Of a stretch of DNA of 64,000 bases, positions 24,694-32,534 are shown one piece after another. Numbering within the stretch: position 1 is the stretch's first letter; every line of letters begins with the position of its first letter. Below the pieces are notes generated by a model. That model saw only the letters and a program-made list of their open reading frames with translations, searched no databases and had not been told where the DNA came from. The DNA lies in the NCBI GenBank assembly GCA_963728825.1, contig CAVSLA010000002.1, forward strand, positions 248,001-312,000, given 5' to 3'. The position numbers and the translations under genes were made by a program. The DNA is from CAVREM01 sp963728825 (GTDB lineage Bacteria > Acidobacteriota > Vicinamibacteria > Vicinamibacterales > CAVVIG01).

Positions 24694-26193
24694 ATGCCAT
24701 ACCCTCGTTTCCCGCTGTCCAGACGCGCCTTCCTCAGCGCGGCAGGCGCGCTGGTCGCGCCGCCGCTCCTGCGCGGCGCGCGCGCGCAGCCGGCGGTCGT
24801 CGTCAACGACGTGCACGCACAGCTGAACGAAACACGGGTTCGACGGGTACTGAGTCCGCGCACGGCCGGTGAGGTGCAGGCGGCGGTCCGGGCGGCCGCT
24901 TCAGAGGGAACGGCCGTGTCGCTGTGCGGCAGCCGGCATGCCATGGGAGGCCAGCAGTTCGGCACCGACACGACCCTGATCGATCTGCGATCGTTGAAGA
25001 GTGTGGGTGCCTTCGACGCCGGGAAGGGCACAATCGAAGTCGACGCCGGCGTCGAATGGCCGGCGCTCGTCACGCACCTGCTGGACCAGCAACGCGGCCG
25101 GCCGAAACAATGGGGCATCGCACAAAAGCAGACCGGCGCCGATCGACTGACGATCGGCGGCGCGCTGGCGGCCAACGCGCACGGCCGCGGCCTGAAGATG
25201 GCGCCGTTTGTCGGCGACGTCGAGTCGTTCGAGCTCGTGGACGGCCGCGGCGACATCCGCCGCTGCAGCCGCACTCAGAACGGCGACCTGTTCCGGCTGG
25301 CGATCGGTGGCTACGGACTGTTCGGGGTCATCACCTCTGTCACGTTGCGGCTCGTGCCGCGGCGCAAAGTGCAGCGCCTGGTCGAAGTGCGATCCGTCGA
25401 CGGCCTGATGGAGGCGTTCGACAAGCGTATCGGCGACGGCTATCTCTACGGCGACTTTCAGTACGCCATCGACCCCAAATCGGACGCCTTCATGCGGCGC
25501 GGCGTGTTCTCGTGCTATCGGCCGGTCGACGACACGACGCCGATCGCCGGGGGCCAGAAGGAACTATCGGATGCTGATTGGGGTGCGCTGCTCCAGCTGG
25601 CCCATACCGACGGCAGCGCCGCATTCGATCGCTACTCCGCCTACTATCTGTCGACGTCCGGCCAGGCCTACTGGTCCGACCTTCACCAGCTGAGCACCTA
25701 TCTAGACGGCTATCACCGGACGCTCGACACCGCGCTGGGTGGACCGCGCGCCACGGAAATGATTACGGAGATCTACGTCCCGCGTGCGGCGCTGGGTCAG
25801 TTCTTCGAAGACGTCCGCCAGACGTTTCGGGGAAACTCCGTGCCGATCGTCTATGGAACAGTGCGCCTGATCGAGCGCGACAGCGAAACGTTTCTGCCAT
25901 GGGCGCGCGAACCGTGGGCCTGCACCATCTTCAATCTGCACGTCGAGCACACACCGGCGGGCATCGAGCGCGCCGCCGACGCCTTCCGGGCGCTGATCGA
26001 CATGGGCCTGCGGCGGAGCGGCAGCTATTTCCTGACTTACCACCGCTGGGCACGCCGCGAACAGGTGGAAGCGGCGTATCCGCAGTTCGCCGAGTTCCTG
26101 CGCCGGAAGATTCAGCACGATCCCCAGGAGCGGTTTCAGAGCGAATGGTGGCGGCACTACCGCACGATGTTCGCCGATCGTCTGCGCGGGTGA
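24694..26193 (+). CDS. Tat-exported FAD-linked oxidase, sugar-lactone/alditol oxidase type
   Basis: 499 residues with a twin-arginine signal (SRRAFLSAAGALVAP, residues 9-23). The PCMH-type FAD-binding domain follows: RVLSPRTAGEVQAAVRAA, SLCGSRHAMGGQQFG with the possible flavin-linking His, TIGGALAANAHGRGLKMAP, and GLFGVITSVTLRLVPRR. The C-terminal half has FLTYHRWARREQVEAAYPQF and matches D-arabinono-lactone-oxidase-like caps. Relatives oxidise sugars, alditols or aldonolactones using oxygen or another acceptor. Its stop overlaps the next gene by 4 bases (GTGA), so the two are translationally coupled. Confidence 0.9.
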   Translation: MPYPRFPLSRRAFLSAAGALVAPPLLRGARAQPAVVVNDVHAQLNETRVRRVLSPRTAGEVQAAVRAAASEGTAVSLCGSRHAMGGQQFGTDTTLIDLRSLKSVGAFDAGKGTIEVDAGVEWPALVTHLLDQQRGRPKQWGIAQKQTGADRLTIGGALAANAHGRGLKMAPFVGDVESFELVDGRGDIRRCSRTQNGDLFRLAIGGYGLFGVITSVTLRLVPRRKVQRLVEVRSVDGLMEAFDKRIGDGYLYGDFQYAIDPKSDAFMRRGVFSCYRPVDDTTPIAGGQKELSDADWGALLQLAHTDGSAAFDRYSAYYLSTSGQAYWSDLHQLSTYLDGYHRTLDTALGGPRATEMITEIYVPRAALGQFFEDVRQTFRGNSVPIVYGTVRLIERDSETFLPWAREPWACTIFNLHVEHTPAGIERAADAFRALIDMGLRRSGSYFLTYHRWARREQVEAAYPQFAEFLRRKIQHDPQERFQSEWWRHYRTMFADRLRG

Positions 26194-26603
26194 CGCGCGC
26201 GGCGGCGCTCTGGACGCTGCTCGTGCTGTTCGCCGGTCGAGTGTTCGGGCAGCTGGCGGTTGCGCTCGACGCCGCGCCGTTTCTGCCGCCGATGGCGCAG
26301 TGGCAGTCCGGACTGCTGCCGTATCCCCTGCTGTTTGCGGCGCAGCTCGGACTGCTCGGGTTGCTCGGCGCCGTGTGCAGTCAGTTCACTCGCGGCCGCG
26401 GCTATTTCATCCAGCGACGCAGCTGGCTGGGCCGGCCGCTCTGGATTCTCGGCTGGATTTACGCGACCTCGATGGCCGTGCGCTACGTCGTGTGGATGAC
26501 GATCAGGCCGGAGGAGCGATGGACGGGCGATTTGATCCCGGTCGTATTTCACATCGTGCTGGCCGGTTTCCTCCTGGTCCTTGCCGACCACCATCGTCGA
26601 TAG
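26190..26603 (+). CDS. Small integral membrane protein, unknown function
   Basis: 137 residues from a GTG that overlaps the stop of the FAD oxidase (GTGA). Four hydrophobic segments are visible: LWTLLVLFAGRVFGQLAVAL, LPYPLLFAAQLGLLGLLGAV, LWILGWIYATSMAVRYVVWM and LIPVVFHIVLAGFLLVLA. It ends in a basic tail. Coupling to the exported FAD oxidase and the following membrane protein suggests a shared role, possibly anchoring or electron transfer to the quinone pool. No haem-ligand His pattern is clear, and I do not recognise the family. Confidence 0.75.
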   Translation: MTRAAALWTLLVLFAGRVFGQLAVALDAAPFLPPMAQWQSGLLPYPLLFAAQLGLLGLLGAVCSQFTRGRGYFIQRRSWLGRPLWILGWIYATSMAVRYVVWMTIRPEERWTGDLIPVVFHIVLAGFLLVLADHHRR

Positions 26604-26607
26604 GCCC

Positions 26608-27303
26608 ATGACGATCAGCGAACCGGCCACGCTCGTCACCGACTATCTCCTGGCGGTGTTCACGGCCATCCTCGGCTCGCAGCTGCGGCGGGCGGCGTGG
26701 CGCGCTGACGCAGGCGGGTTCTGGGACATCGCGCGATGGCGATGGTGGCTGGCGGCGGCCTTTGCGGCGACTGCGGTTGCCGGAATCACCGGCGGCACGG
26801 TTCACGGCTTCCAGCAGACGCTGCCGCCGTGGCTGGCGGGCGCGCTGTGGCTCGTCACCCTCGAAGCTCTGGTCGTGGCCGCCTTCGCGGTGGTTGGCGC
26901 CGCAGTGTCGCTGGTGCCGGTCACCCCGTCGGCACGGCGCCGCGTGACGGCCGCGGCCGGCGTCGCCTTCGCCGCCTACGGCCTGATCGTGGTGTGGAAC
27001 CCCGTGTACCTGACGGCGATCATCGCCTACGGTGCGGCCTTCGCCGTGCTCGTCGGCGTCCGCCTGAGTGCGCGGCCGCTGGATGCGGGCGGCTGGCTGC
27101 TCGTCGCCGGCGTGGCGGTGTCGGCAGCGGCCGCCGCCATTCAACAAAGCGGCTGGTCACTCCATCGACACTTCAACCACAACGACCTGTACCACGTTGT
27201 CCAGGCGGTGGGGATCTGGCTGCTCTATCGGGCAGCGATGAGCGACGAGGAATCAAAGTTGTCGACCACCCAAACGTCCGACCGCGCCGAGAATACGGGA
27301 TAG
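26608..27303 (+). CDS. Integral membrane protein with HFNHNDLYH motif
   Basis: 231 residues from ATG 26608, 4 bases after the previous stop. Seven membrane helices are likely. Near the C-terminus is SLHRHFNHNDLYHVVQAVGIWLL, a cluster of four His and one Asp in a membrane setting. It recalls metal-dependent membrane hydrolases of the ceramidase/CREST type, though this resemblance is only motif level. It completes a three-gene unit with the FAD oxidase. The last 26 codons overlap the 3' end of the convergent regulator gene by 79 bp, so its final hydrophilic residues have no independent support. Confidence 0.78.
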   Translation: MTISEPATLVTDYLLAVFTAILGSQLRRAAWRADAGGFWDIARWRWWLAAAFAATAVAGITGGTVHGFQQTLPPWLAGALWLVTLEALVVAAFAVVGAAVSLVPVTPSARRRVTAAAGVAFAAYGLIVVWNPVYLTAIIAYGAAFAVLVGVRLSARPLDAGGWLLVAGVAVSAAAAAIQQSGWSLHRHFNHNDLYHVVQAVGIWLLYRAAMSDEESKLSTTQTSDRAENTG

Positions 27304-29360
27304 ACGAAGCGACGGCCGTCCGGCGTCATGCTGACGCTGCCGATTTCATCGGATGGGATGGTTGCGACGGTCTCGACGGCGCCGCCGTTCACTGCGACCC
27401 GCACGATCTTCGCCTCGGTCATCGTCTCGCCGACGACCGAGGTCGCGCCCCGAAACGCTCCGTTCTTGGCTTCAACGATATAGAGCCACTCGCCATCCCG
27501 GGACCAGCCGATCGGACTGATCGATGAGGCCGTGGACGGGTAGAGGATGGTCTCGCTCCGATCGTTGGCATCGATGATCCAGATACCGCGCGTCGGTCGC
27601 CGATTCCACATCACCGCGATCTTCCGGCCGTCGGGCGAGTAGACTGGCGCAAACATCCAGCCCGGGGAACCATCCTTGACCAGGAAGCGTTCTGCAGCCG
27701 TGTCTGGATCGATGTCGTAATAGTTCTGATTGCCGGCGCGCTGATACAGGATCCGTGAACCCGGCGCCCATGCGGCGTCCAGGTTGTCGCTCAGATCGCC
27801 CGACGAGATGGGACGCAGTGATCCGCCCGTCGCGGCCATGGTCCAGATGCGCGGCTGGCCGCCCTGTGTCGACGCAAAAGCGATCCGTTGACCATCGGCC
27901 GACCAGGCGCCGCCGACGCTCAGGGCATTGAGAAACGTAAGCTGCTTCGGCACTCCGCCGGTCATCGGGAGGCTGTAGAGATTGGTGAGCGGATCGTGGC
28001 CGACGTTGAATACCACCGACCTGCCGTCAGGGGAGACGCGGGGCCGCTCGACGAGCGACGTCCCCTGCGTCAACGCATGGGTTCGACCGGTCGCGACATC
28101 GAGCAAGACGAGGTTGGAGTAGTATGGCGCTCGGGCGTAGACGAGCCTCCGTGCATCTGCCGACAGCGCGAAGAATCGGTCGGTTTCGAGGCCCGTCAGC
28201 AGCGCGGTCCCGGACGCAGTCGTTCCGGCGGCCGCTGGGATCCGGAACAGCGACATGGTCTGATTGATCCGCTGGAAGTAGTAAATCGTATCGCCCTGTG
28301 GCCCCCACCGCGTCGAGGGGATCTCGGTGCGCGACGAAAGAATGGTCCGGTGGTCGCTTCCGTCTGCACGAATCGTTTCGATCGAGTAGCGGCCCTGCTG
28401 GTTGCTGCTCACGAGCAGCAGACGATCGCCGGCCGCTGACCAATCCAGATCCCAGATCGACCAGTAGTCGCCCTGCAGCGACAGCGTCCGCTGTTCTTGC
28501 CCGCGGGTGTTGAAGAATCGGATCTTGCCATCCAGCGCCCCTGCGGTGGCGACCGTCGAGCCGTCCGGCGACCAGCAGGCGAGGAACCCGCCCCCGACAC
28601 GGCGCGGGTTCCCACCGAGCTGCGGCACGATGTACACGCCATTGCTTCCCGCTCCGCGCGCCCAGACGAGCAGCTCCAATCCATTTGGCGACCAGCGCAG
28701 GTAATTGATTTCCGGCGCGCTGAAGATCTCGACCGGCCGTCCTCCGGCGAGCTCCTGGACGATCAGCTGTTTTGCCGGTTCGCCGTCCGACACATACGCG
28801 ATGCGTCTCCCATCGGGGGAGACGGTCGGCGCGCCCTCTTTTCCCGTAAACGTCACCTGGCGGTGCGTGGGTGCGGGAGAGCGGGGACGCTCCTCGCCGG
28901 CCGGCCGTCTTGATACGAACCACGCGCCAGCGACCAGCATCACCACCACGACGGCTGCCACCGAAATTGCCAGTGCCCGGGTGCGGTCCGCAGCCACCGC
29001 GACCGCTGGTCCAACGATGTGCTGGTCGTCGCGGTACTCGGTGACTGACGCGACGAATCGGTAGCCGCGCTTCGGCACGGTCTCGATGTACTTCTGTCCC
29101 GACAGGTCTTCGCCGAGGGCCTTCCTCAGCACCGAGACATTGCGGTTGAGGGCGGCTTCTTCGACGAAGCTGTCCGGCCACACCGCTTTCAGGAGAACCT
29201 CTTTTTCCACGAGGCGTCCGCCGCTCTCGACGAGGACGCGGAGCACGTCGAAGGCCTTCGGGGTGAGCGGGACGGCGCGTCCGTCACAAAGCAGGCGGTG
29301 CTCTGACGGGTCGAGACGAAAGCGTCCGAATTGGTACGACGGTTTTCGCCTGACGTTCAT
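27225..29360 (-). CDS. CadC-like winged-helix regulator with TolB/PD40 propeller
   Basis: 711 residues. Residues 1-105 are an OmpR-type winged helix: YQFGRFRLDPSEHRLLCDG, LTPKAFDVLRVLVESGGRLV and KYIETVPKRGYRFVASV. One transmembrane segment follows (about 128-150, RALAISVAAVVVVMLVAGAW). The outer part is a propeller with PD40 repeats such as PTVSPDGRRIAYVSDG, RVSPDGRSVVFNVGHD and APVYSPDGRKIAVMWNRR. This fits a membrane-bound one-component transcription factor that senses an external signal, as CadC and ToxR do. It is divergent from the beta-helix gene at 29518, its likeliest visible target. Confidence 0.94.
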   Translation of the reverse strand: MNVRRKPSYQFGRFRLDPSEHRLLCDGRAVPLTPKAFDVLRVLVESGGRLVEKEVLLKAVWPDSFVEEAALNRNVSVLRKALGEDLSGQKYIETVPKRGYRFVASVTEYRDDQHIVGPAVAVAADRTRALAISVAAVVVVMLVAGAWFVSRRPAGEERPRSPAPTHRQVTFTGKEGAPTVSPDGRRIAYVSDGEPAKQLIVQELAGGRPVEIFSAPEINYLRWSPNGLELLVWARGAGSNGVYIVPQLGGNPRRVGGGFLACWSPDGSTVATAGALDGKIRFFNTRGQEQRTLSLQGDYWSIWDLDWSAAGDRLLLVSSNQQGRYSIETIRADGSDHRTILSSRTEIPSTRWGPQGDTIYYFQRINQTMSLFRIPAAAGTTASGTALLTGLETDRFFALSADARRLVYARAPYYSNLVLLDVATGRTHALTQGTSLVERPRVSPDGRSVVFNVGHDPLTNLYSLPMTGGVPKQLTFLNALSVGGAWSADGQRIAFASTQGGQPRIWTMAATGGSLRPISSGDLSDNLDAAWAPGSRILYQRAGNQNYYDIDPDTAAERFLVKDGSPGWMFAPVYSPDGRKIAVMWNRRPTRGIWIIDANDRSETILYPSTASSISPIGWSRDGEWLYIVEAKNGAFRGATSVVGETMTEAKIVRVAVNGGAVETVATIPSDEIGSVSMTPDGRRFVYPVFSARSDVWVVDNFDSSSLIAAR

Positions 29361-29468
29361 CGCGCCTCCGAGTTTGCAAGGCCGCGGGGAAATCTTGGGG
29401 CTTTTTGTCAGGTTTCTGCAAGGACTATTGCCGGTCGGGAGGATATTTTCCTCAACCCGGGCACTAGC

Positions 29469-29493
29469 GCGGCAGACCTGAAGGTCCGCCCGA
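29469..29493. repeat. Imperfect REP-like palindrome in a promoter region
   Basis: GCGGCAGACCT-GA-AGGTCCGCC followed by CGAC. It is a degenerate copy of the family, 25 bases before the ATG of the beta-helix gene. Confidence 0.7.
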
Positions 29494-29517
29494 CACAGTC
29501 GTCCGAGGGAGGGCTGA

Positions 29518-30291
29518 ATGAAACGACTGTTTCTGCTGGCGTGGCTGACGCTGGGTGCAGCCGGTTCCGCAGCGGCGAGCGACCTGTGCGGTGCGACAGT
29601 GACCGGGGACGTCAGGCTGGATCACGATCTGGTCTGCGCGGGCGACGGGCTGATCGTCGGCGCCGACGGCCTCAGAATCGACCTGAACGGTCACACCATC
29701 GCCGGCCTGGGCAGCGGCCTCGGCATCGTCGTCATCGGACGGTCCGATGTCACCATTGCCGGCGGCGTGATTCGGAACTTCGCCGTCGCGTTACGACTCA
29801 ACACCGCCACCGGCATCGTCATCAGGCACAACGAGTTCGTCGACAATGGCGAGGCGATCGATGCTCAGGCGGGGAGCGTCGGCAACACGATCAAGGAGAA
29901 CGTGTTTCGCGGCAGCACGGTTCGCGCGATCATGCTGAGGGGCAGCTCGCAGGACAACGACATCAAGAACAATGTATTTGCCGGAAACCGGATCGGCGTG
30001 CTGGTGTTCGGCAGCGTGGACAGCCAGATCAAGGACAACATCTTCTCCGGGAGCAGCCTGGCGGCAATCCGCCTCAACGTGATCGCGACCGGAAACACCA
30101 TCAAGGACAATACGATCGGCTCGGGCGCCGCCGGCATCGAGTTCCTCATCACCCCGACCGGGTCAGCCGCGGGCAACGAGTTCAAAGCCAATTCGCTGAT
30201 TGAGAACGCGTGCGGGCTGAAAGGCCCGACTGCCGGCAACACGTTCAAGGACAATTCGTTCGAAGGCAACGTCGCGAACATTTGCCTCTAG
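29518..30291 (+). CDS. Secreted right-handed parallel beta-helix protein
   Basis: 257 residues with a signal peptide (KRLFLLAWLTLGAAGSAAA). The chain is built of short repeats with Asn ladders: DGLRIDLNGHTIAGLG, SVGNTIKENVFRG, SQDNDIKNNVFAGN, SQIKDNIFSGSS, NTIKDNTIGSG and NTFKDNSFEGN. This is the NosD/pectate-lyase-like beta-helix pattern of about 22 residues per turn. Three or four Cys residues could lock the ends. No catalytic Asp/Lys set of polysaccharide lyases can be assigned, so a sugar-binding or surface role is as likely. Divergent from the CadC-like regulator. Confidence 0.85.
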   Translation: MKRLFLLAWLTLGAAGSAAASDLCGATVTGDVRLDHDLVCAGDGLIVGADGLRIDLNGHTIAGLGSGLGIVVIGRSDVTIAGGVIRNFAVALRLNTATGIVIRHNEFVDNGEAIDAQAGSVGNTIKENVFRGSTVRAIMLRGSSQDNDIKNNVFAGNRIGVLVFGSVDSQIKDNIFSGSSLAAIRLNVIATGNTIKDNTIGSGAAGIEFLITPTGSAAGNEFKANSLIENACGLKGPTAGNTFKDNSFEGNVANICL

Positions 30292-30315
30292 AAGTCCCCG
30301 AGGAAGGAGGCGCTG

Positions 30316-31065
30316 ATGGCACGCAAGTTCGCTTATCTCTGCGCCTTGGTTCTCTGTGTCGCCTGTGCCGACTCGCGGCCGTTGCCCACGCCCTCGTCAC
30401 CAACCCCGACGACGCCCGCTCCGGCCCCTTGCCCGCCGTGCCCCCTGCCCGGCGCGTACGCCTTGTCCGGTGTGGTCCGCGTGGCCGGAGTTCCGATGGC
30501 CGGTGCCAAAGTCGGACTGGTCAAACTCGGCATCCAGTCTCCAGTGTCACCGGGTTCCGAGTTGATTGCCTCTGTGGTGACCGAAGGGGACGGCTCCTAC
30601 CGTTTGGCAAACGTCGAGAACGTGTCATTCTCCGGTGCGTTAGTCAGTGTCTCCAAAGCGGAGTACTTTACTGAAACGAAGTACGTCCTGATGTCGCAGG
30701 ACATGCAGTTGGACTTCGACCTCGAGCGGGCGATCAGCATTTCGGTGGGCGCAGTCATCGTGAGTCAGGTTGGTGAAGCACGGTGCGCGAGCCTCGGCTA
30801 CGGCGGGATGGGGGGGGCGCGGTGCCGGCGGTTTGCATTACCCCTACACGTTTCCGGAACGCTCGAGGTCGACGTGTCCTCCACCCCCGGAACCCCCTTC
30901 GACATCACGGTAATGAAACCGGATGGGACGATAGGCATCTACTGGTCCGGCTTTTCGCCGCCGAAGGTGATGCTTGCCGCGGTATCCGGATTGACCTACC
31001 AGATCGACGTGGTTCTCATCAGCCCCGTGACTCACGAATTCGAGCTGACGACGACGGTGCGTTGA
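30316..31065 (+). CDS. Lipoprotein with carboxypeptidase-regulatory-like fold
   Basis: 249 residues with a lipobox (ALVLCVAC, Cys17) followed by a Ser/Thr/Pro-rich tether with CPPCP. The globular part has ALSGVVRVAGVPMAGAKVGLV and TEGDGSYRLANVENVSFSGALV, which is typical of CarboxypepD_reg-like beta-sandwich domains. The C-terminal half (LHVSGTLEVDVSSTPGTPFDI) resembles a second beta domain. AAGGAGG precedes the ATG by 6 bases, and it lies 24 bases after the beta-helix gene, so the two are probably co-transcribed cell-surface proteins. Function unknown. Confidence 0.78.
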   Translation: MARKFAYLCALVLCVACADSRPLPTPSSPTPTTPAPAPCPPCPLPGAYALSGVVRVAGVPMAGAKVGLVKLGIQSPVSPGSELIASVVTEGDGSYRLANVENVSFSGALVSVSKAEYFTETKYVLMSQDMQLDFDLERAISISVGAVIVSQVGEARCASLGYGGMGGARCRRFALPLHVSGTLEVDVSSTPGTPFDITVMKPDGTIGIYWSGFSPPKVMLAAVSGLTYQIDVVLISPVTHEFELTTTVR

Positions 31066-31129
31066 ATTCCGACTGCATGTGTCACGAGAAGGTCTGTTTT
31101 TGATACTCGGTTTGCCAGCCCGCTCACAC

Positions 31130-32512
31130 TCAACGGCTCGTCGTTGAGGTTCGCACCCCGAAGAGCGACAGATCGATCGCGTCGGCCATCGCCTGATACC
31201 CGGCATCGCTCGGATGCAGGTTGTCGCCCGAGTTGTAGGCCGCCAGGAATTTCGTCGGCTGCTGCGGATCGCGAGTAGCCTTGTCGAAATCGATGACCGC
31301 GTCGTACTCCCGGCTGGTGCGGATCCACTCGTTGAGCGCCGCCCGCTTGGCCTCGCCTTCCGGCGTCGAATAGGCGGCGCCTTCGTACGGGGTCAGCGTG
31401 GCGCCGTAGATCTTCAATCCGCGCGCGTGGGCTCGCATGATCAGCTGGCGATGGCCGGCGATCAGGTCGGCGACCGAGGGCAGCGGATTGGCACGGCCCT
31501 GACCGATGTCGTTGATCCCTTCGAGCACGATGACGTGGGTGACGCCGGGCTGCGCTATCACGTCGCGATCGAAGCGCGCCAGTGCGCTCGGGCCGGCGCC
31601 GTCGACGAGGACGCGATTGCCGGAGATGCCCGCGTTGACCACCGCGAGCTTCGGCCCTCCCCCCTGCGCGATTCGTTTTGCCAGCAGGTCTGGCCAGCGG
31701 TTGTTCGTGTTCGGCGTGGACCGCGTGCCGTCGGTGATGGAGTCGCCAAACGCCACGATGACGCCGGTGGTCGGCGGCGCCACGACTTCCACGCGCGCCA
31801 GCAGGAACCACGATGCGGTCGTCGTCGCCACCGGGAAGGCTTCGGCGCCGACGAAATTGCCGCTCCCGGAAACGTAGCTGGTCTGGAACGCCCCCGTGTG
31901 CATCGTCACCGGCGAGCCGCTGGCCGTCGTGTCGCCAGGCACATACAGATCGACCGCGAGATCGGATCCGGTGGCAAATGTCAGATCGACTGGATCGCTG
32001 ATGATCACGGCGCCGGGTGGAATCGTTGTCGCCGCGCTGCCGCTGAACTTCAGGGTTCGCGCAGTCTTCATCTCGACCGCCGCATCCTTCGCGCGCAGTG
32101 CGACCTGCGCGGCGCCCACGACCAGCGGAGCAGTCCCGAACGCATTGCTCAAGGTAATCCGGAGGCGTTCGCCGCCGAGCGTCGGACGGACGATGAGCCG
32201 CAGGGTCTGGTTGTTGAAGCTGCGAACGGGCGGAGGTCCGGCATTCGGCGCAGCCCCTCCCGGCGCCCCCCCTCGTCCTCCCGGCGTCGCAACGGCGACT
32301 GGCGGAGCGCCCGCGGGAGAAGGCGTCGCAGGTGCCGGCCCTCCCTGACCCCGTCCACCTTGCGGCTGGCCGGGACCTCCTGCCGGTTGGGCAGGAGCCG
32401 CCACAACCGCCGTGCCCCAGGCGGCCACCCAGTGATCGGTTGGCCGCGCCTGGCCGAGCAGTGGCGCCGTGGCAGCAGCGATGATGAGGACGAGAGCAGA
32501 TAGCCGTTTCAT
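31130..32512 (-). CDS. Exported SGNH/GDSL hydrolase
   Basis: 460 residues from ATG 32512, preceded by GAGGAGA, with a signal peptide (RLSALVLIIAAATAPLLG). Residues about 40-96 are a Gly/Pro/Ala-rich insert. A beta-sandwich (about 100-245) precedes the SGNH domain. Its blocks are all present: block I VAFGDSITDG (Ser258), block II NAGISGNR, block III LEGINDIGQ, and block V DNLHPSDAGY with the catalytic Asp and His. These enzymes deacylate esters, often on cell-wall or plant polysaccharides. It is directly downstream (22 bp) of the cytochrome-PQQ gene on the same strand. Confidence 0.92.
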   Translation of the reverse strand: MKRLSALVLIIAAATAPLLGQARPTDHWVAAWGTAVVAAPAQPAGGPGQPQGGRGQGGPAPATPSPAGAPPVAVATPGGRGGAPGGAAPNAGPPPVRSFNNQTLRLIVRPTLGGERLRITLSNAFGTAPLVVGAAQVALRAKDAAVEMKTARTLKFSGSAATTIPPGAVIISDPVDLTFATGSDLAVDLYVPGDTTASGSPVTMHTGAFQTSYVSGSGNFVGAEAFPVATTTASWFLLARVEVVAPPTTGVIVAFGDSITDGTRSTPNTNNRWPDLLAKRIAQGGGPKLAVVNAGISGNRVLVDGAGPSALARFDRDVIAQPGVTHVIVLEGINDIGQGRANPLPSVADLIAGHRQLIMRAHARGLKIYGATLTPYEGAAYSTPEGEAKRAALNEWIRTSREYDAVIDFDKATRDPQQPTKFLAAYNSGDNLHPSDAGYQAMADAIDLSLFGVRTSTTSR

Positions 32513-32534
32513 ATCGTCTCCTCGAAAAAGATAA

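Noticed and set aside
31066..31129. Repeat or small gene between the lipoprotein and the SGNH hydrolase
   Set aside because: The 64 bases contain no array, palindrome or start with a ribosome-binding site.
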